A stretch of DNA of 64,000 bases, taken from positions 62,001-126,000 of the forward strand of contig NZ_JACHIG010000007.1 in the NCBI RefSeq assembly GCF_014203095.1, in the 5' to 3' direction. Source of the DNA: Prosthecobacter vanneervenii. Its GTDB lineage: Bacteria > Verrucomicrobiota > Verrucomicrobiia > Verrucomicrobiales > Verrucomicrobiaceae. Both the position numbers and the translations under genes were made by a program. Shown here one piece after another: positions 9,101 through 16,336 of this stretch. Each line of letters starts with the position of its first letter. Position 1 is the stretch's first letter. Under the pieces are notes generated by a model that searched no databases, had not been told where the DNA came from, and saw only the letters and a program-made list of their open reading frames with translations.

Positions 9101-10153
9101 ATGTCTGTGGATCTGCTGAATCTACGAATCAAGGATGCGTCGTTCAGGGAGACACTGGACACCATCGCCGCCAGTGCACGGCGCGGGGCGGACATGCTGA
9201 ACCAGGTGCTCTCGTTTGCGCGGGGGATGGAGGGGCAGAAGACGCAGCTGCAAGTGAGCCGGTTGCTGCAGGATCTGGCGCGGATCGTTGGGGACACCTT
9301 CCCCAAAAACATCCATCTGCGGGTGAAGGACGAACTGCATGAGAGCGGAGTCGTGACCGGAGACCCCACCCAGCTCCATCAAGTGCTGCTGAATCTTTGC
9401 GTGAATGCTCGTGACGCGATGCCGGGCGGAGGCAAGCTGACGATCAGCGCGGAGCACATCCTGATCGATGCGCAGTATGCAGCCATGAACATCGAGGCAC
9501 GTGAGGGGCCGCACATCATGATCAGTGTGGAGGACGACGGGCTGGGCATCGCGCCAGAGTTGATGCCAAAGATTTTTGACCCCTTCTTCACCACCAAGGA
9601 GATGGGCAAGGGCACCGGGCTGGGGCTTTCCACCTCCCTGGCCATCATGAAAAGCCATGGCGGGTTCTTCCGTGTGTATAGCGAGCCTGGTCAGGGGTCC
9701 TGCTTCCGGGTGTACCTGCCGACGCAACCTTCGGAGATGATGGCGAGGCCAGTGGTGGACGAGCCAGTGCTGCCGCGTGGAAACAATGAACTGGTGCTGC
9801 TGGTGGATGACGAGGCAGCTGTGAGGGAGATCACACGACAGACACTGGAAGCCTATGGCTATCGAGTGCTGCTGGCTGCCGACGGTGCGGAGGCGGTTTC
9901 TGTCTATGCCAAGCAGCAGAATGAGATTGCGCTGGTGCTGACGGACATGCGCATGCCGGTCATGGACGGCTCAACCACCATTCAAGTGTTGATGAAAATG
10001 AACCCTGACGTCTGCATCATCGCGGCCAGCGGCATCAATTCCAACAACGGCGTCGCCAGGTCTGCAGGAGCGGGAGTGAGGCAGTTTCTGCCCAAGCCGT
10101 ACACGGCCGAAACGATTCTGCGTGCGCTTTATCATGCTCTGCATGGTGAATGA
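6155..10153 (+). CDS. Multi-PAS/GAF hybrid histidine kinase with C-terminal receiver
   Basis: This cytoplasmic protein has 1,332 residues and no membrane segment. In order it has a PAS-like segment (10-125), PAS (145-270), PAS with PAC (270-400), PAS (400-525), a LOV-like PAS (525-660), GAF (665-825) and PAS (828-950). HisKA follows with His972 in 'GGIAHDLNNVLTPILMS', then an intact HATPase ('NLCVNARDAMPGGG', 'DDGLGIAPEL', 'GKGTGLGLS'). The receiver ends the protein, with D1264 in 'VLTDMRMPVMDG'. The LOV-like PAS reads 'GCSPRFLQGPGSD', with Pro where photoactive LOV domains have Cys. All catalytic motifs are present, so it should autophosphorylate. A start at 6155 or at 6182 is possible. Its C-terminal half closely resembles that of the convergent kinase ending at 10173. 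Confidence 0.92.
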   Translation: MKSEGSDFSMNVRGQALASSMVIQAGHDGVVHSTHGALKLGLAEGAQILGTGPGEDCFEFFATKCEAVFEGVDQWVTALREVLGQCSAGVRIESCTTGTKPLLWVELTVLPLTVDGGPGALVTCVDISVRKNEELELRARDLQGRAIVDSEPECVKVVDREGRLLEMNPAGLKIIGADSLEQVQGMEITKLVHREDQEKFLQLHQRVMAGGAGSEVFRVAGMKGRLVWVETHSVPLRDAKGQVVSVLSVSRDISETKRVEARLRQNEATMAVAQRISHFGSWELDLKEENVNPTGRLSWSDEVYRIFGYEVGGIETTNENFFRLVHPEDREQIRLAVSEAIRTRGRYSIDHRIILPNGEVRYIHEDAQIFLDEHTGRPVKMVGTAHDITERKLAEEAFKSSELRFRRAFDNATVGFAITDTRGGILHINKHYCQITGYAENEMIGRSFAAITHPEDVRRKQELNKRLLAGEITDFVVEKRYLRKNGKVAWVENSVSAIHDATGAVQNMVVLCKDITKSRQDQEQLQLLETSVAHLNDIVIITDAEPLQEPGPRIVFVNEAFTKQTGYTPEEALGCSPRFLQGPGSDRFALARMHAALAQGLPIKEELTNYRKDGSSFAVEMDVVPMADASGKTTHFVAVQRDITARKEAADRLWKSNLRYERQHIALARMIRGGVMQAVHLDAAFRLITEEIAHAMEVERVSIWRYDQSRSMIVCQVLFESAARRHSSGAELHCKDFPAYFRAMAQNETIAADDARKDARTCEFTESYLTPLGITSMLDAPLHVGGVLAGVLCHEHVGPQRTWLPEEKSFATSLAHFISLVLAQWERRQVEEMLRQQASLLDKANDAILVRGLDHRITYWNKSAEKLYGWTAEEACGRKVSELLYLDPAQFEERNSKVLSHGEWAGEVQQVSKSGVVITVEGRWTLVRDIEGKPKCILAINTNITEQKRLEDQFLRAQRMESIGTLAGGIAHDLNNVLTPILMSVDLLNLRIKDASFRETLDTIAASARRGADMLNQVLSFARGMEGQKTQLQVSRLLQDLARIVGDTFPKNIHLRVKDELHESGVVTGDPTQLHQVLLNLCVNARDAMPGGGKLTISAEHILIDAQYAAMNIEAREGPHIMISVEDDGLGIAPELMPKIFDPFFTTKEMGKGTGLGLSTSLAIMKSHGGFFRVYSEPGQGSCFRVYLPTQPSEMMARPVVDEPVLPRGNNELVLLVDDEAAVREITRQTLEAYGYRVLLAADGAEAVSVYAKQQNEIALVLTDMRMPVMDGSTTIQVLMKMNPDVCIIAASGINSNNGVARSAGAGVRQFLPKPYTAETILRALYHALHGE
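6156..6179 (+). promoter_or_regulatory. Hairpin overlapping the alternative kinase start codons
   Basis: TGAAATCTGA and TCAGATTTCA form a perfect 10-bp stem with a 4-nt AGGC loop. The stem begins inside the first possible start codon (6155) and ends 2 nt before the second ATG (6182). In the mRNA it would sequester or present one of the starts, and neither start has a Shine-Dalgarno. Confidence 0.4.
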
Positions 10154-10172
10154 GCGCTGAGGCTGCATGGAA

Positions 10173-13100
10173 TCAGGCCGTTTTGGGGGCGTTTTGCAGC
10201 ACGTCGCTGAGTGCCTCAAGCAGGGCGTCGGCGTTGTAGGGTTTGCGCAGGAAATGCTTTACTCCGAGACTGTTGACCTGGGCCTGCATCTGGTGGCTCA
10301 GACCGCTGGCGCCGATGATCGGCAGCGAGGGATGGATCTTGAGCAGCGCCTGAATGAGGGTGGGGCCGTCCATGTTGGGCATCATCATGTCCGTGATGAG
10401 GGCAGCTGGCTTTTCCGCGCTTTTGAGGAAGGTGGCGATGGCGTCTGTGCCATCGCTGGCAGCGATGACCCGGTAGCCGAAAGTTTCCAGCGTGTGCTTG
10501 GTGGCCGTGAGGATGGCGCTTTCATCATCCACGATGAGGATGAGTTCGCCCTGGCCCATGCGGCGTGGAATTTCGACGACCTGAGCCTCTTTGATCTCGG
10601 TGTCGGTCTTGGCGGGAAGGTAAACACGGAACACCGTGCCTTTGCCCATGCGGCTGGTGAGATCGATGAAGCCGTGGTGCGATTTGACGATGCCGAGGGT
10701 GGTGGCCAGACCGAGACCGGTGCCCTTGCCCATTTCCTTGGTGGTGAAGAAAGGGTCGAAAATGCGGTCCCGAACTTCGAGCGGGATGCCGGTGCCGGTA
10801 TCCCGAACTTCGAGGACTACATGAGGTCCAGTGGTGGCGTCCGGGTGCATGCTGGCAAACTGCTCGTCCACGACCATGTTGCTGGCGGTGATGTCCAGCT
10901 CCCCGCCGGAGGGCATGGCGTCCCGGGCGTTGACGCTGAGATTGAGCAGCACCTGATGCAGCTGGGTGGGGTCTCCTTCCACATTCCAGGTGTCCTCAGC
11001 ACAGGAGATGCGGCACTTGATGAACTTGGGGAAGGTTTCGTGGATGAGCTGCTCGATCTCCTGGAGCACATCCTGCAGGCGCAGGCGCATGCTGCGGCCT
11101 TCGACTCCACGAGCGAAGCTGAGGATCTGCTTCACCATTTCCGCGCCGCGGTTGGCGCTGTTTTCCATGGCGTTGAGCAGATCAATGTCCCGCGGCTGCT
11201 GCAGCTTCATGCGCAGGATGCTCAGGGACATGAGGATGGGGGTGAGCACGTTGTTCAGGTCATGCGCCACGCCGCCTGCCAGGGTGCCGATGCTCTCCAG
11301 ACGCTGGTTGCGCAGTGACTGTGACTCCATGCGGCGTTTTTCAGTGACATCAGTCATGAAGCCTTCGAGGTGGCGGATGACGCCATCTTCGGAAGGGATG
11401 CCCTGGCCGCGCTCCCAGATCCACTTCACCGCGCCCTCGGCGGTGCGGATGCGGTAGCTGACTTCAAACCGTTTGCCTGCTGCGACGGCTTCGTTCACGA
11501 TCTGCCGCACCTGATCACGGTCCTCAGGGTGAATGAGGTCGCCGAAGAAGACGTCGCCATTGCTGGCGAACATGTCGGCTTCGTAACCTGTGAGCTCCAG
11601 GCAGCCCTCGCTGATGAACTCGAGAGTCCATTTTTCGTCGATGAGAGAGCGGTAGGCGGCGCCGGGCAGGTTTCCCATGAGCGTCGAGATCATGCGCTCG
11701 TTTTCACGAAGGGCCTCGATGGCCTGCTGGCGTTCTTTCTCGCGTTCAACGGTCTCCATGGCAAAGGAGAGGTCGTTGGCGAGAGCGCTGAGGACGCGGA
11801 TTTCCTCTTCTTGGAAGCAGTCGCGCTCGTCGGCATAGATAAGCAGCACGCCCAGAGGAGTGCCGCCGGGTTTCAGGGGGAAGGCGGCACAGGAACGGAA
11901 GCCGCGCTCCAGTGCCCGCTCGCGGAAATAGAAGGTCTCGTCGTGCTCGATGTCGTTGGAGATTTCATGCGTGCCGCTGCGGAAGACACGCCCTGCCGGG
12001 CCGCGGCCCGAGGGGTGATCTCCGCGGGTGATGAGGGTCAGGCCATCGAGGTAGCTCTGATAGCTGCCGGCGCATGCGGCGGGCTTCAGCACCTGGGATG
12101 CTTCATCGTAGAAGCCGATCCAGGCCATTTTCATGCTGCCTTTTTCCACGGCGATGTTGACGGCGGCTTCATAAAGCAGCTGGGGCTCGCGGATGCGGAC
12201 GATGGCCTCGTTGATGCTGCTGGACATGGCGTGCAGCCGGTTCAGGCGCAGAAGGCGCTGCTCGTCGAGCTTGCGTTCGTGGATGTCGAGCGCAGAGCCC
12301 GCCATGCGGTAGGGCTCGCCATTTTTGTCCCAGAGTGCCTGGCCGCGCGCCTCAAACCAGCGGTAGCCGCCCGACTTTACCTGTACACGGAATTCGATGC
12401 AGTATTCCTTGCGGTATTCCAGGTGGCTTTCGAGCGCGGCACGCACGAGCGGCAGGTCATTGGGATGCATGCGCTGCTCCCAGGCAAAAAACAAGCTGGG
12501 GAACTCCTCATGGGTGTAGCCGAGCAGCTCGCGAAAGCGCGCAGAATAATAGACGCCGCCAGTGCGGATGTCCCAGTCCCACACACCGCCTGTGGAACCG
12601 GTGGCTGCCAGTGCGTAGCGCTCCTCGCTCTGCCGGAGGGCCATCTCCGCCTGATGGCGCTCCATCTCTGCGGCGGCGCGTACTGCAAAGAGCTGAAACA
12701 TGGCCTGAAGCCTCTCCCTGTGGTCGAGGGCTTTGTCGCTAAACACCGAGATGACACCGATGACACGGCCGTCCGTGGCATGGAGGGGCATGCCCATGTA
12801 GCTGTTGGCGTCCAGCTCCTGGAGGAGCTGGTCGTCCGGGAAGTGTTTGCGCACATCGCGGTCATAGTAGCAGACGTCGCCGCTGGCTACATTGTAACAG
12901 GGAGTGCCTACCAGGGAGCAGGTCTTGTTTGGCAGGATCTTGCCATCTGCGCAGAAGCCGAGAGTACGCACCATGCGGTCGCGTTCCGGCAGGAGCATGG
13001 CGACGGCGGCGTATCTGGCCTCAACGGCACGCGCCACCTGAAGGCAGAGGGACTGGAAGAAAGTCTCGCCACTGCGTGCGTCCACGCCTTCCGCCATGGC

Positions 13101-14324
13101 GCGGAGGGCTTCCTCCACTTTTTTTTCCACGGTGATGTCCGAGGCCAAGGAGAGGATGGACTGCAGCTCCCCCTCTTCATTGAGAAGGGCGGAGTGGTGC
13201 CACTCGCAGACGATCACGCGGCCGTCGTTGGTGAAATTGCGGTTGATGCAGGTGTTGCGGGATTCGAAGCGGTTGAGGAGGCGGTTGAGCGTGGCCTCCA
13301 CACGCGGGACATCGTCAGGGTGGGTGAAATGCCAGTCTTGATGGCTGCGGCCCATGACGGAGGCTTCTTTCCAGCCAAAGATTTTTTCCGCCTGAGGAGA
13401 CCACCGGCAGATGCGCCCGCTGGTGTCATATTCCACCAGGGCCAGCGAGGTGTTTTCCAGATGGTAAAGGAGTGTGGCGTGCGCCTGCTGCTGGAGGGCC
13501 TCCTCCTGTTCACGGCGTGCGGTGAAGTCACGCAGATTTCCGATGATCGCCACCGGCCTGCCTTCGCTGTCCCTGACTATGGAGCGGTGGTCGCTGATCC
13601 ATCGGTAGCCATTATTTTTATGCTGGAAGCGGTATTCCAGCACGGACTCGAAATCCCCGTCGAGGTCGCGGGACATGAGTTTTTCAAGCCTGTCGCGTTT
13701 TTGCTGGAAGTCCTCTGGGTGAATCCGGGAGAACATGAAGCGGATTCCGCCTGCAATGCACTCCTCAATGCTGAAGCCGAGCACCTGCTCCACCGCCGGG
13801 CTGATGTAGTCGTAGGTGAGCGTGGGCAGGCTGAGGCAGTAAACGGGGTCTTTGGAGTTTCCGAGAACGGTGCGGAAGCGCTCTTCGCTACGACGGAGTT
13901 CGCTTTCGGTCTGTTTGCGCCGGGAGATGTCACGCACGGTGACGACGAGGCGCACATGGCGCAGGATCTCGACCTTTCGCATGCTCACCTCCACCCAAAA
14001 AATGCGCCCGGAGACCGAACGGGCCTGCCATTCGAAAAGCTGCGGGCCGCTTTCCGCCTTCTTCATCCACTGCAGGGCCTCCTCCAGGGTATAGGGGGGA
14101 ATGTTGACGCTGAGATCCGCTATGGACATGCGCCGTATTTCCTGGGCGCTGCAGCCATACATCTCACAGGCGCGCTGGTTGACCTCCAGGATCATTCCGG
14201 TGGCGGGGTCGTGGATGAACACGGCGTCGTTCAGGCAGTCAAAGACGCTGCGGAACCAGTCGTCCTGAAGCGTGACGTCCAGGTCATTTTTGGCTGCGGC
14301 TCTGGGCATGGTGGGAGTGATCAT
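10173..14324 (-). CDS. Multi-PAS/GAF hybrid histidine kinase with C-terminal receiver
   Basis: The protein has 1,383 residues and is cytoplasmic by lack of membrane helices. It contains PAS (20-145), PAS (145-275), PAS (277-405), GAF (405-560), PAS (561-690), GAF (690-865) and PAS (866-1000). HisKA follows with His1021 in 'GGVAHDLNNVLTPILMS', then an intact HATPase ('NLSVNARDAMPSGGEL', 'DTGTGIPLEV', 'GKGTGLGLATT'). The receiver ends the protein, with phospho-acceptor D1312 in 'LITDMMMPNMDG'. Its transmitter and receiver resemble those of the kinase ending at 10153, which suggests duplication with exchange of sensor modules. It starts 6 bp after the single-receiver gene, so the two form an operon. 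The signal is not evident. The many PAS and GAF domains suggest several small-molecule inputs. Confidence 0.92.
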   Translation of the reverse strand: MITPTMPRAAAKNDLDVTLQDDWFRSVFDCLNDAVFIHDPATGMILEVNQRACEMYGCSAQEIRRMSIADLSVNIPPYTLEEALQWMKKAESGPQLFEWQARSVSGRIFWVEVSMRKVEILRHVRLVVTVRDISRRKQTESELRRSEERFRTVLGNSKDPVYCLSLPTLTYDYISPAVEQVLGFSIEECIAGGIRFMFSRIHPEDFQQKRDRLEKLMSRDLDGDFESVLEYRFQHKNNGYRWISDHRSIVRDSEGRPVAIIGNLRDFTARREQEEALQQQAHATLLYHLENTSLALVEYDTSGRICRWSPQAEKIFGWKEASVMGRSHQDWHFTHPDDVPRVEATLNRLLNRFESRNTCINRNFTNDGRVIVCEWHHSALLNEEGELQSILSLASDITVEKKVEEALRAMAEGVDARSGETFFQSLCLQVARAVEARYAAVAMLLPERDRMVRTLGFCADGKILPNKTCSLVGTPCYNVASGDVCYYDRDVRKHFPDDQLLQELDANSYMGMPLHATDGRVIGVISVFSDKALDHRERLQAMFQLFAVRAAAEMERHQAEMALRQSEERYALAATGSTGGVWDWDIRTGGVYYSARFRELLGYTHEEFPSLFFAWEQRMHPNDLPLVRAALESHLEYRKEYCIEFRVQVKSGGYRWFEARGQALWDKNGEPYRMAGSALDIHERKLDEQRLLRLNRLHAMSSSINEAIVRIREPQLLYEAAVNIAVEKGSMKMAWIGFYDEASQVLKPAACAGSYQSYLDGLTLITRGDHPSGRGPAGRVFRSGTHEISNDIEHDETFYFRERALERGFRSCAAFPLKPGGTPLGVLLIYADERDCFQEEEIRVLSALANDLSFAMETVEREKERQQAIEALRENERMISTLMGNLPGAAYRSLIDEKWTLEFISEGCLELTGYEADMFASNGDVFFGDLIHPEDRDQVRQIVNEAVAAGKRFEVSYRIRTAEGAVKWIWERGQGIPSEDGVIRHLEGFMTDVTEKRRMESQSLRNQRLESIGTLAGGVAHDLNNVLTPILMSLSILRMKLQQPRDIDLLNAMENSANRGAEMVKQILSFARGVEGRSMRLRLQDVLQEIEQLIHETFPKFIKCRISCAEDTWNVEGDPTQLHQVLLNLSVNARDAMPSGGELDITASNMVVDEQFASMHPDATTGPHVVLEVRDTGTGIPLEVRDRIFDPFFTTKEMGKGTGLGLATTLGIVKSHHGFIDLTSRMGKGTVFRVYLPAKTDTEIKEAQVVEIPRRMGQGELILIVDDESAILTATKHTLETFGYRVIAASDGTDAIATFLKSAEKPAALITDMMMPNMDGPTLIQALLKIHPSLPIIGASGLSHQMQAQVNSLGVKHFLRKPYNADALLEALSDVLQNAPKTA

Positions 14325-14330
14325 GGCTCA

Positions 14331-14810
14331 TCAGTGGGCAGTCATTAACCGGCCTGTGCCAGTTCCAGTCGTACCCCCAGAAGGCACGGGAGACGCAGCA
14401 TCCTCCGGGCCGCAGATGGAGGTAATCTCATCTGCCAGAGCCTTGAGCCCCTGCTCCTTGGAGATGAATCCATGGACATCATGCCGGCTCAGCACCGGCA
14501 GCATGTCGGCCGCTGAGTGGCTGCTCAGAACGATGACTTTGACTTCTGGAGAGAGGAGAGAAGCGCTTTGCTCCAGCAGGTCGATAGCCGAGCCGTCTGG
14601 AAGGGTCATGTCCGCCACGACCACATTGATCCGGCGCGTCTTTAAAAGCGGCAGAGCGGCGGCCACGCAATCTGCCTCAAGCAGATCATATTCAGGCAGA
14701 TAAGCGCCCAAGGCGGCCCTGACCACATCACGATACATGTCATGATCCTCCACCAGCAGGATGATCCTGGAATTTCCTGAACGATTGGAATGCCAATTTG
14801 CCTGCTGCAT
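14331..14810 (-). CDS. Stand-alone receiver-domain response regulator
   Basis: This 159-residue protein is a single CheY-like receiver: the acidic cluster E21/D22 in 'ILLVEDHDMYRD', phospho-acceptor D67 in 'VVVADMTLPDG' and Lys118 in 'GFISKEQG'. No output domain follows, only a flexible Pro/Gly/Thr-rich tail. It lies immediately upstream of the large hybrid kinase (6-bp gap), so it is the natural phosphorelay partner. It is divergent from the 14893 kinase across an 82-bp shared promoter region. Confidence 0.88.
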   Translation of the reverse strand: MQQANWHSNRSGNSRIILLVEDHDMYRDVVRAALGAYLPEYDLLEADCVAAALPLLKTRRINVVVADMTLPDGSAIDLLEQSASLLSPEVKVIVLSSHSAADMLPVLSRHDVHGFISKEQGLKALADEITSICGPEDAASPVPSGGTTGTGTGRLMTAH

Positions 14811-14892
14811 GAATGCTCGTTAGTTTCTGAGTGTGTCTAAAATCCGCAGTAACATACAGCAAATCTGGCACGTGTAGTGTTGAAGGACGATA

Positions 14893-16128
14893 ATGAATAA
14901 TCATTTAGACCGAGCTAAATTTCATCAGCATGACGCCATGCGGCCGAGTTTTTCGTTTTTGGAAGGTACCGTCGAAGAGCGGATCGACTTTCTTGGGAGC
15001 ATGGGGCATGAACTGCGCAACCCGCTTGCGAACATGATTGCACAGGTTGAGACCCTGCTGGCGGGGGTGTACGGACCGCTGCAAAACACGCAGGAGAATG
15101 CCGTGGCGGCGATCAGGGACAGCACGCAGAGAATGCTGCGACTGGTGACGGATCTAGTGGATGTGGGCAGGATCGAGGCGGGAGTGACGCCGCTGACACC
15201 CATGCCATGCCTGGTGCGCGAGTGCTTTGAGAATGGCAAGGCCGAGGTGGAAGCACTGGCGCAGTCGCGATCCATCCAGGTGGTGGCAGATGTGCGGCCC
15301 AAGGATCTTGGGGTGGTTGCGGATGCACGGAGGCTGGAGCAGATCATCGCCGAACTGCTGGTTGCGGCGCTGCTGTCCATGAAAACGGGCGGGCTACTGA
15401 AGCTGGCCATCACGCATGAGCAGGGCGGGCTGGTGCTGCAGACGCAGTGCGGAGCCGGACAAGCAGCGGGGCATGACGGCCCAGAACAGGTCCTGGGACG
15501 TCTGGGAAAAATCCGCCCCATCGGGCTGGCGCTGCTGCAGAAACTGGTGCAGGTACATGGCGGAACTTTTGTACTGAATGAGATGACGGACCAGGATTTT
15601 GGAATGTGCATCCGCGTGCCCGTGAGCAGGTCTGGAGGGAGCATTGTGGAAGAGGTGGAGGCGGTGGCGCCACAAGCAGCGGCTGTGTCCGCCCACGCAG
15701 AGTCTGCGGCACCTCTGCCTGCACCTGCTCAGAGTTCGGCGGGCTGTCGTCAATCTTTGATTCTGATTGCTGATGACCAGCCGGCCTTGGTCGCTGTGAC
15801 GCGCAATTATTTTGAGAGCCTGGGATTTGAGGTGGTGACTGCCCAGGACGGAAGCGAGGCGGTGAAGCAGGCCTGTTTATTGCAGCCGGATCTCATCCTG
15901 ATGGATGTGCGGATGCCTGTCGTGGACGGGCTGAGCGCCATCCGGCAGATCCGTGCGTCCGAAGATCCCAAGACGCGCGACATTGCCATCGTGAGCCTTT
16001 CCGGCCATGCGACTGCGGCTGACAAGGAAAAGTGCCTGGCCGCCGGCGCCAGCGCCTATCTGAACAAGCCGTTTGGCATTCGCGAACTGGACCGGATCAT
16101 TTCGGAGTTCGTGCGCCCGGCAAGCTGA
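14893..16128 (+). CDS. Hybrid histidine kinase-like protein with eroded ATP site and intact receiver
   Basis: The protein has 411 residues. AAGGA lies 7 nt before the ATG, a clear ribosome site that fixes this start. A HisKA helix has His39 in 'GSMGHELRNPLANMIAQVE', a textbook H-box. The following ATPase-like region (about 105-245) lacks both N-box Asn residues ('IIAELLVAALLSM', with Glu154 and Ala158). It has no DxGxG aspartate ('QTQCGAGQAAG') and retains only a GLAL remnant. An Ala/Pro-rich linker (250-285) joins a complete receiver with D294/D295, D338 in 'LILMDVRMPVVDG' and K392. It probably accepts phosphate through His39 or D338 rather than from its own ATP site. That is inference. Confidence 0.82.
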   Translation: MNNHLDRAKFHQHDAMRPSFSFLEGTVEERIDFLGSMGHELRNPLANMIAQVETLLAGVYGPLQNTQENAVAAIRDSTQRMLRLVTDLVDVGRIEAGVTPLTPMPCLVRECFENGKAEVEALAQSRSIQVVADVRPKDLGVVADARRLEQIIAELLVAALLSMKTGGLLKLAITHEQGGLVLQTQCGAGQAAGHDGPEQVLGRLGKIRPIGLALLQKLVQVHGGTFVLNEMTDQDFGMCIRVPVSRSGGSIVEEVEAVAPQAAAVSAHAESAAPLPAPAQSSAGCRQSLILIADDQPALVAVTRNYFESLGFEVVTAQDGSEAVKQACLLQPDLILMDVRMPVVDGLSAIRQIRASEDPKTRDIAIVSLSGHATAADKEKCLAAGASAYLNKPFGIRELDRIISEFVRPAS

Positions 16129-16161
16129 GCGCGGAGGGACTGCTGCATGAGCCGACTGTGA

Positions 16162-16210
16162 TGCCGGAGACAAGACTCGAACCTGCACTTGTTTCCCGAC
16201 CAGATCCTAA
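16162..16210 (-). repeat. Remnant of the 3' half of tRNA-Leu(UAG), att-like
   Basis: Read on the minus strand, this holds the anticodon loop with TAG, the anticodon 3' stem, a variable arm, a TpsiC arm with GTTCGAGT and an acceptor strand ending CTCCGGCA. The 5' half of the tRNA is absent. It matches 29841-29889 with 3 mismatches in 49 bp and in the same orientation. Such 3'-half duplicates are typical of integration into tRNA genes. This copy is more decayed: the anticodon 5' stem no longer pairs well. Confidence 0.75.
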
Positions 16211-16291
16211 TCCCTGCATCAGCGGGAAGAAAGTCAGGCCTTGGAAACGGGCCTGCAACGGCTGGCCAAAAACCGGGCTCTGCGGATCAAT

Positions 16292-16312
16292 GGGGGACCA
16301 AGATGGTCCCCC
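16292..16312. terminator. Perfect hairpin between convergent genes
   Basis: GGGGGACCA-AGA-TGGTCCCCC is a 9-bp perfect stem with a 3-nt loop, between the stops of the kinase (16128, plus) and the dimethylformamidase-like gene (16337, minus). There is no T-tract, so it may be a bidirectional or repeat-type element. A related hairpin with a compensated base pair occurs at 40550-40568. Confidence 0.5.
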
Positions 16313-16336
16313 GCCAGCAGCGCACGTCGTGGATTG

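Noticed and set aside
11370-14348. 992-codon open frame on the plus strand
   Set aside because: It is antisense to the multi-PAS kinase at 10173-14324, whose domains are unmistakable. The reverse protein has no recognisable motif.
16162-16210. Functional tRNA-Leu gene
   Set aside because: Only the 3' half is present and the anticodon stem is broken, so it is scored as a remnant, as is the copy at 29841.
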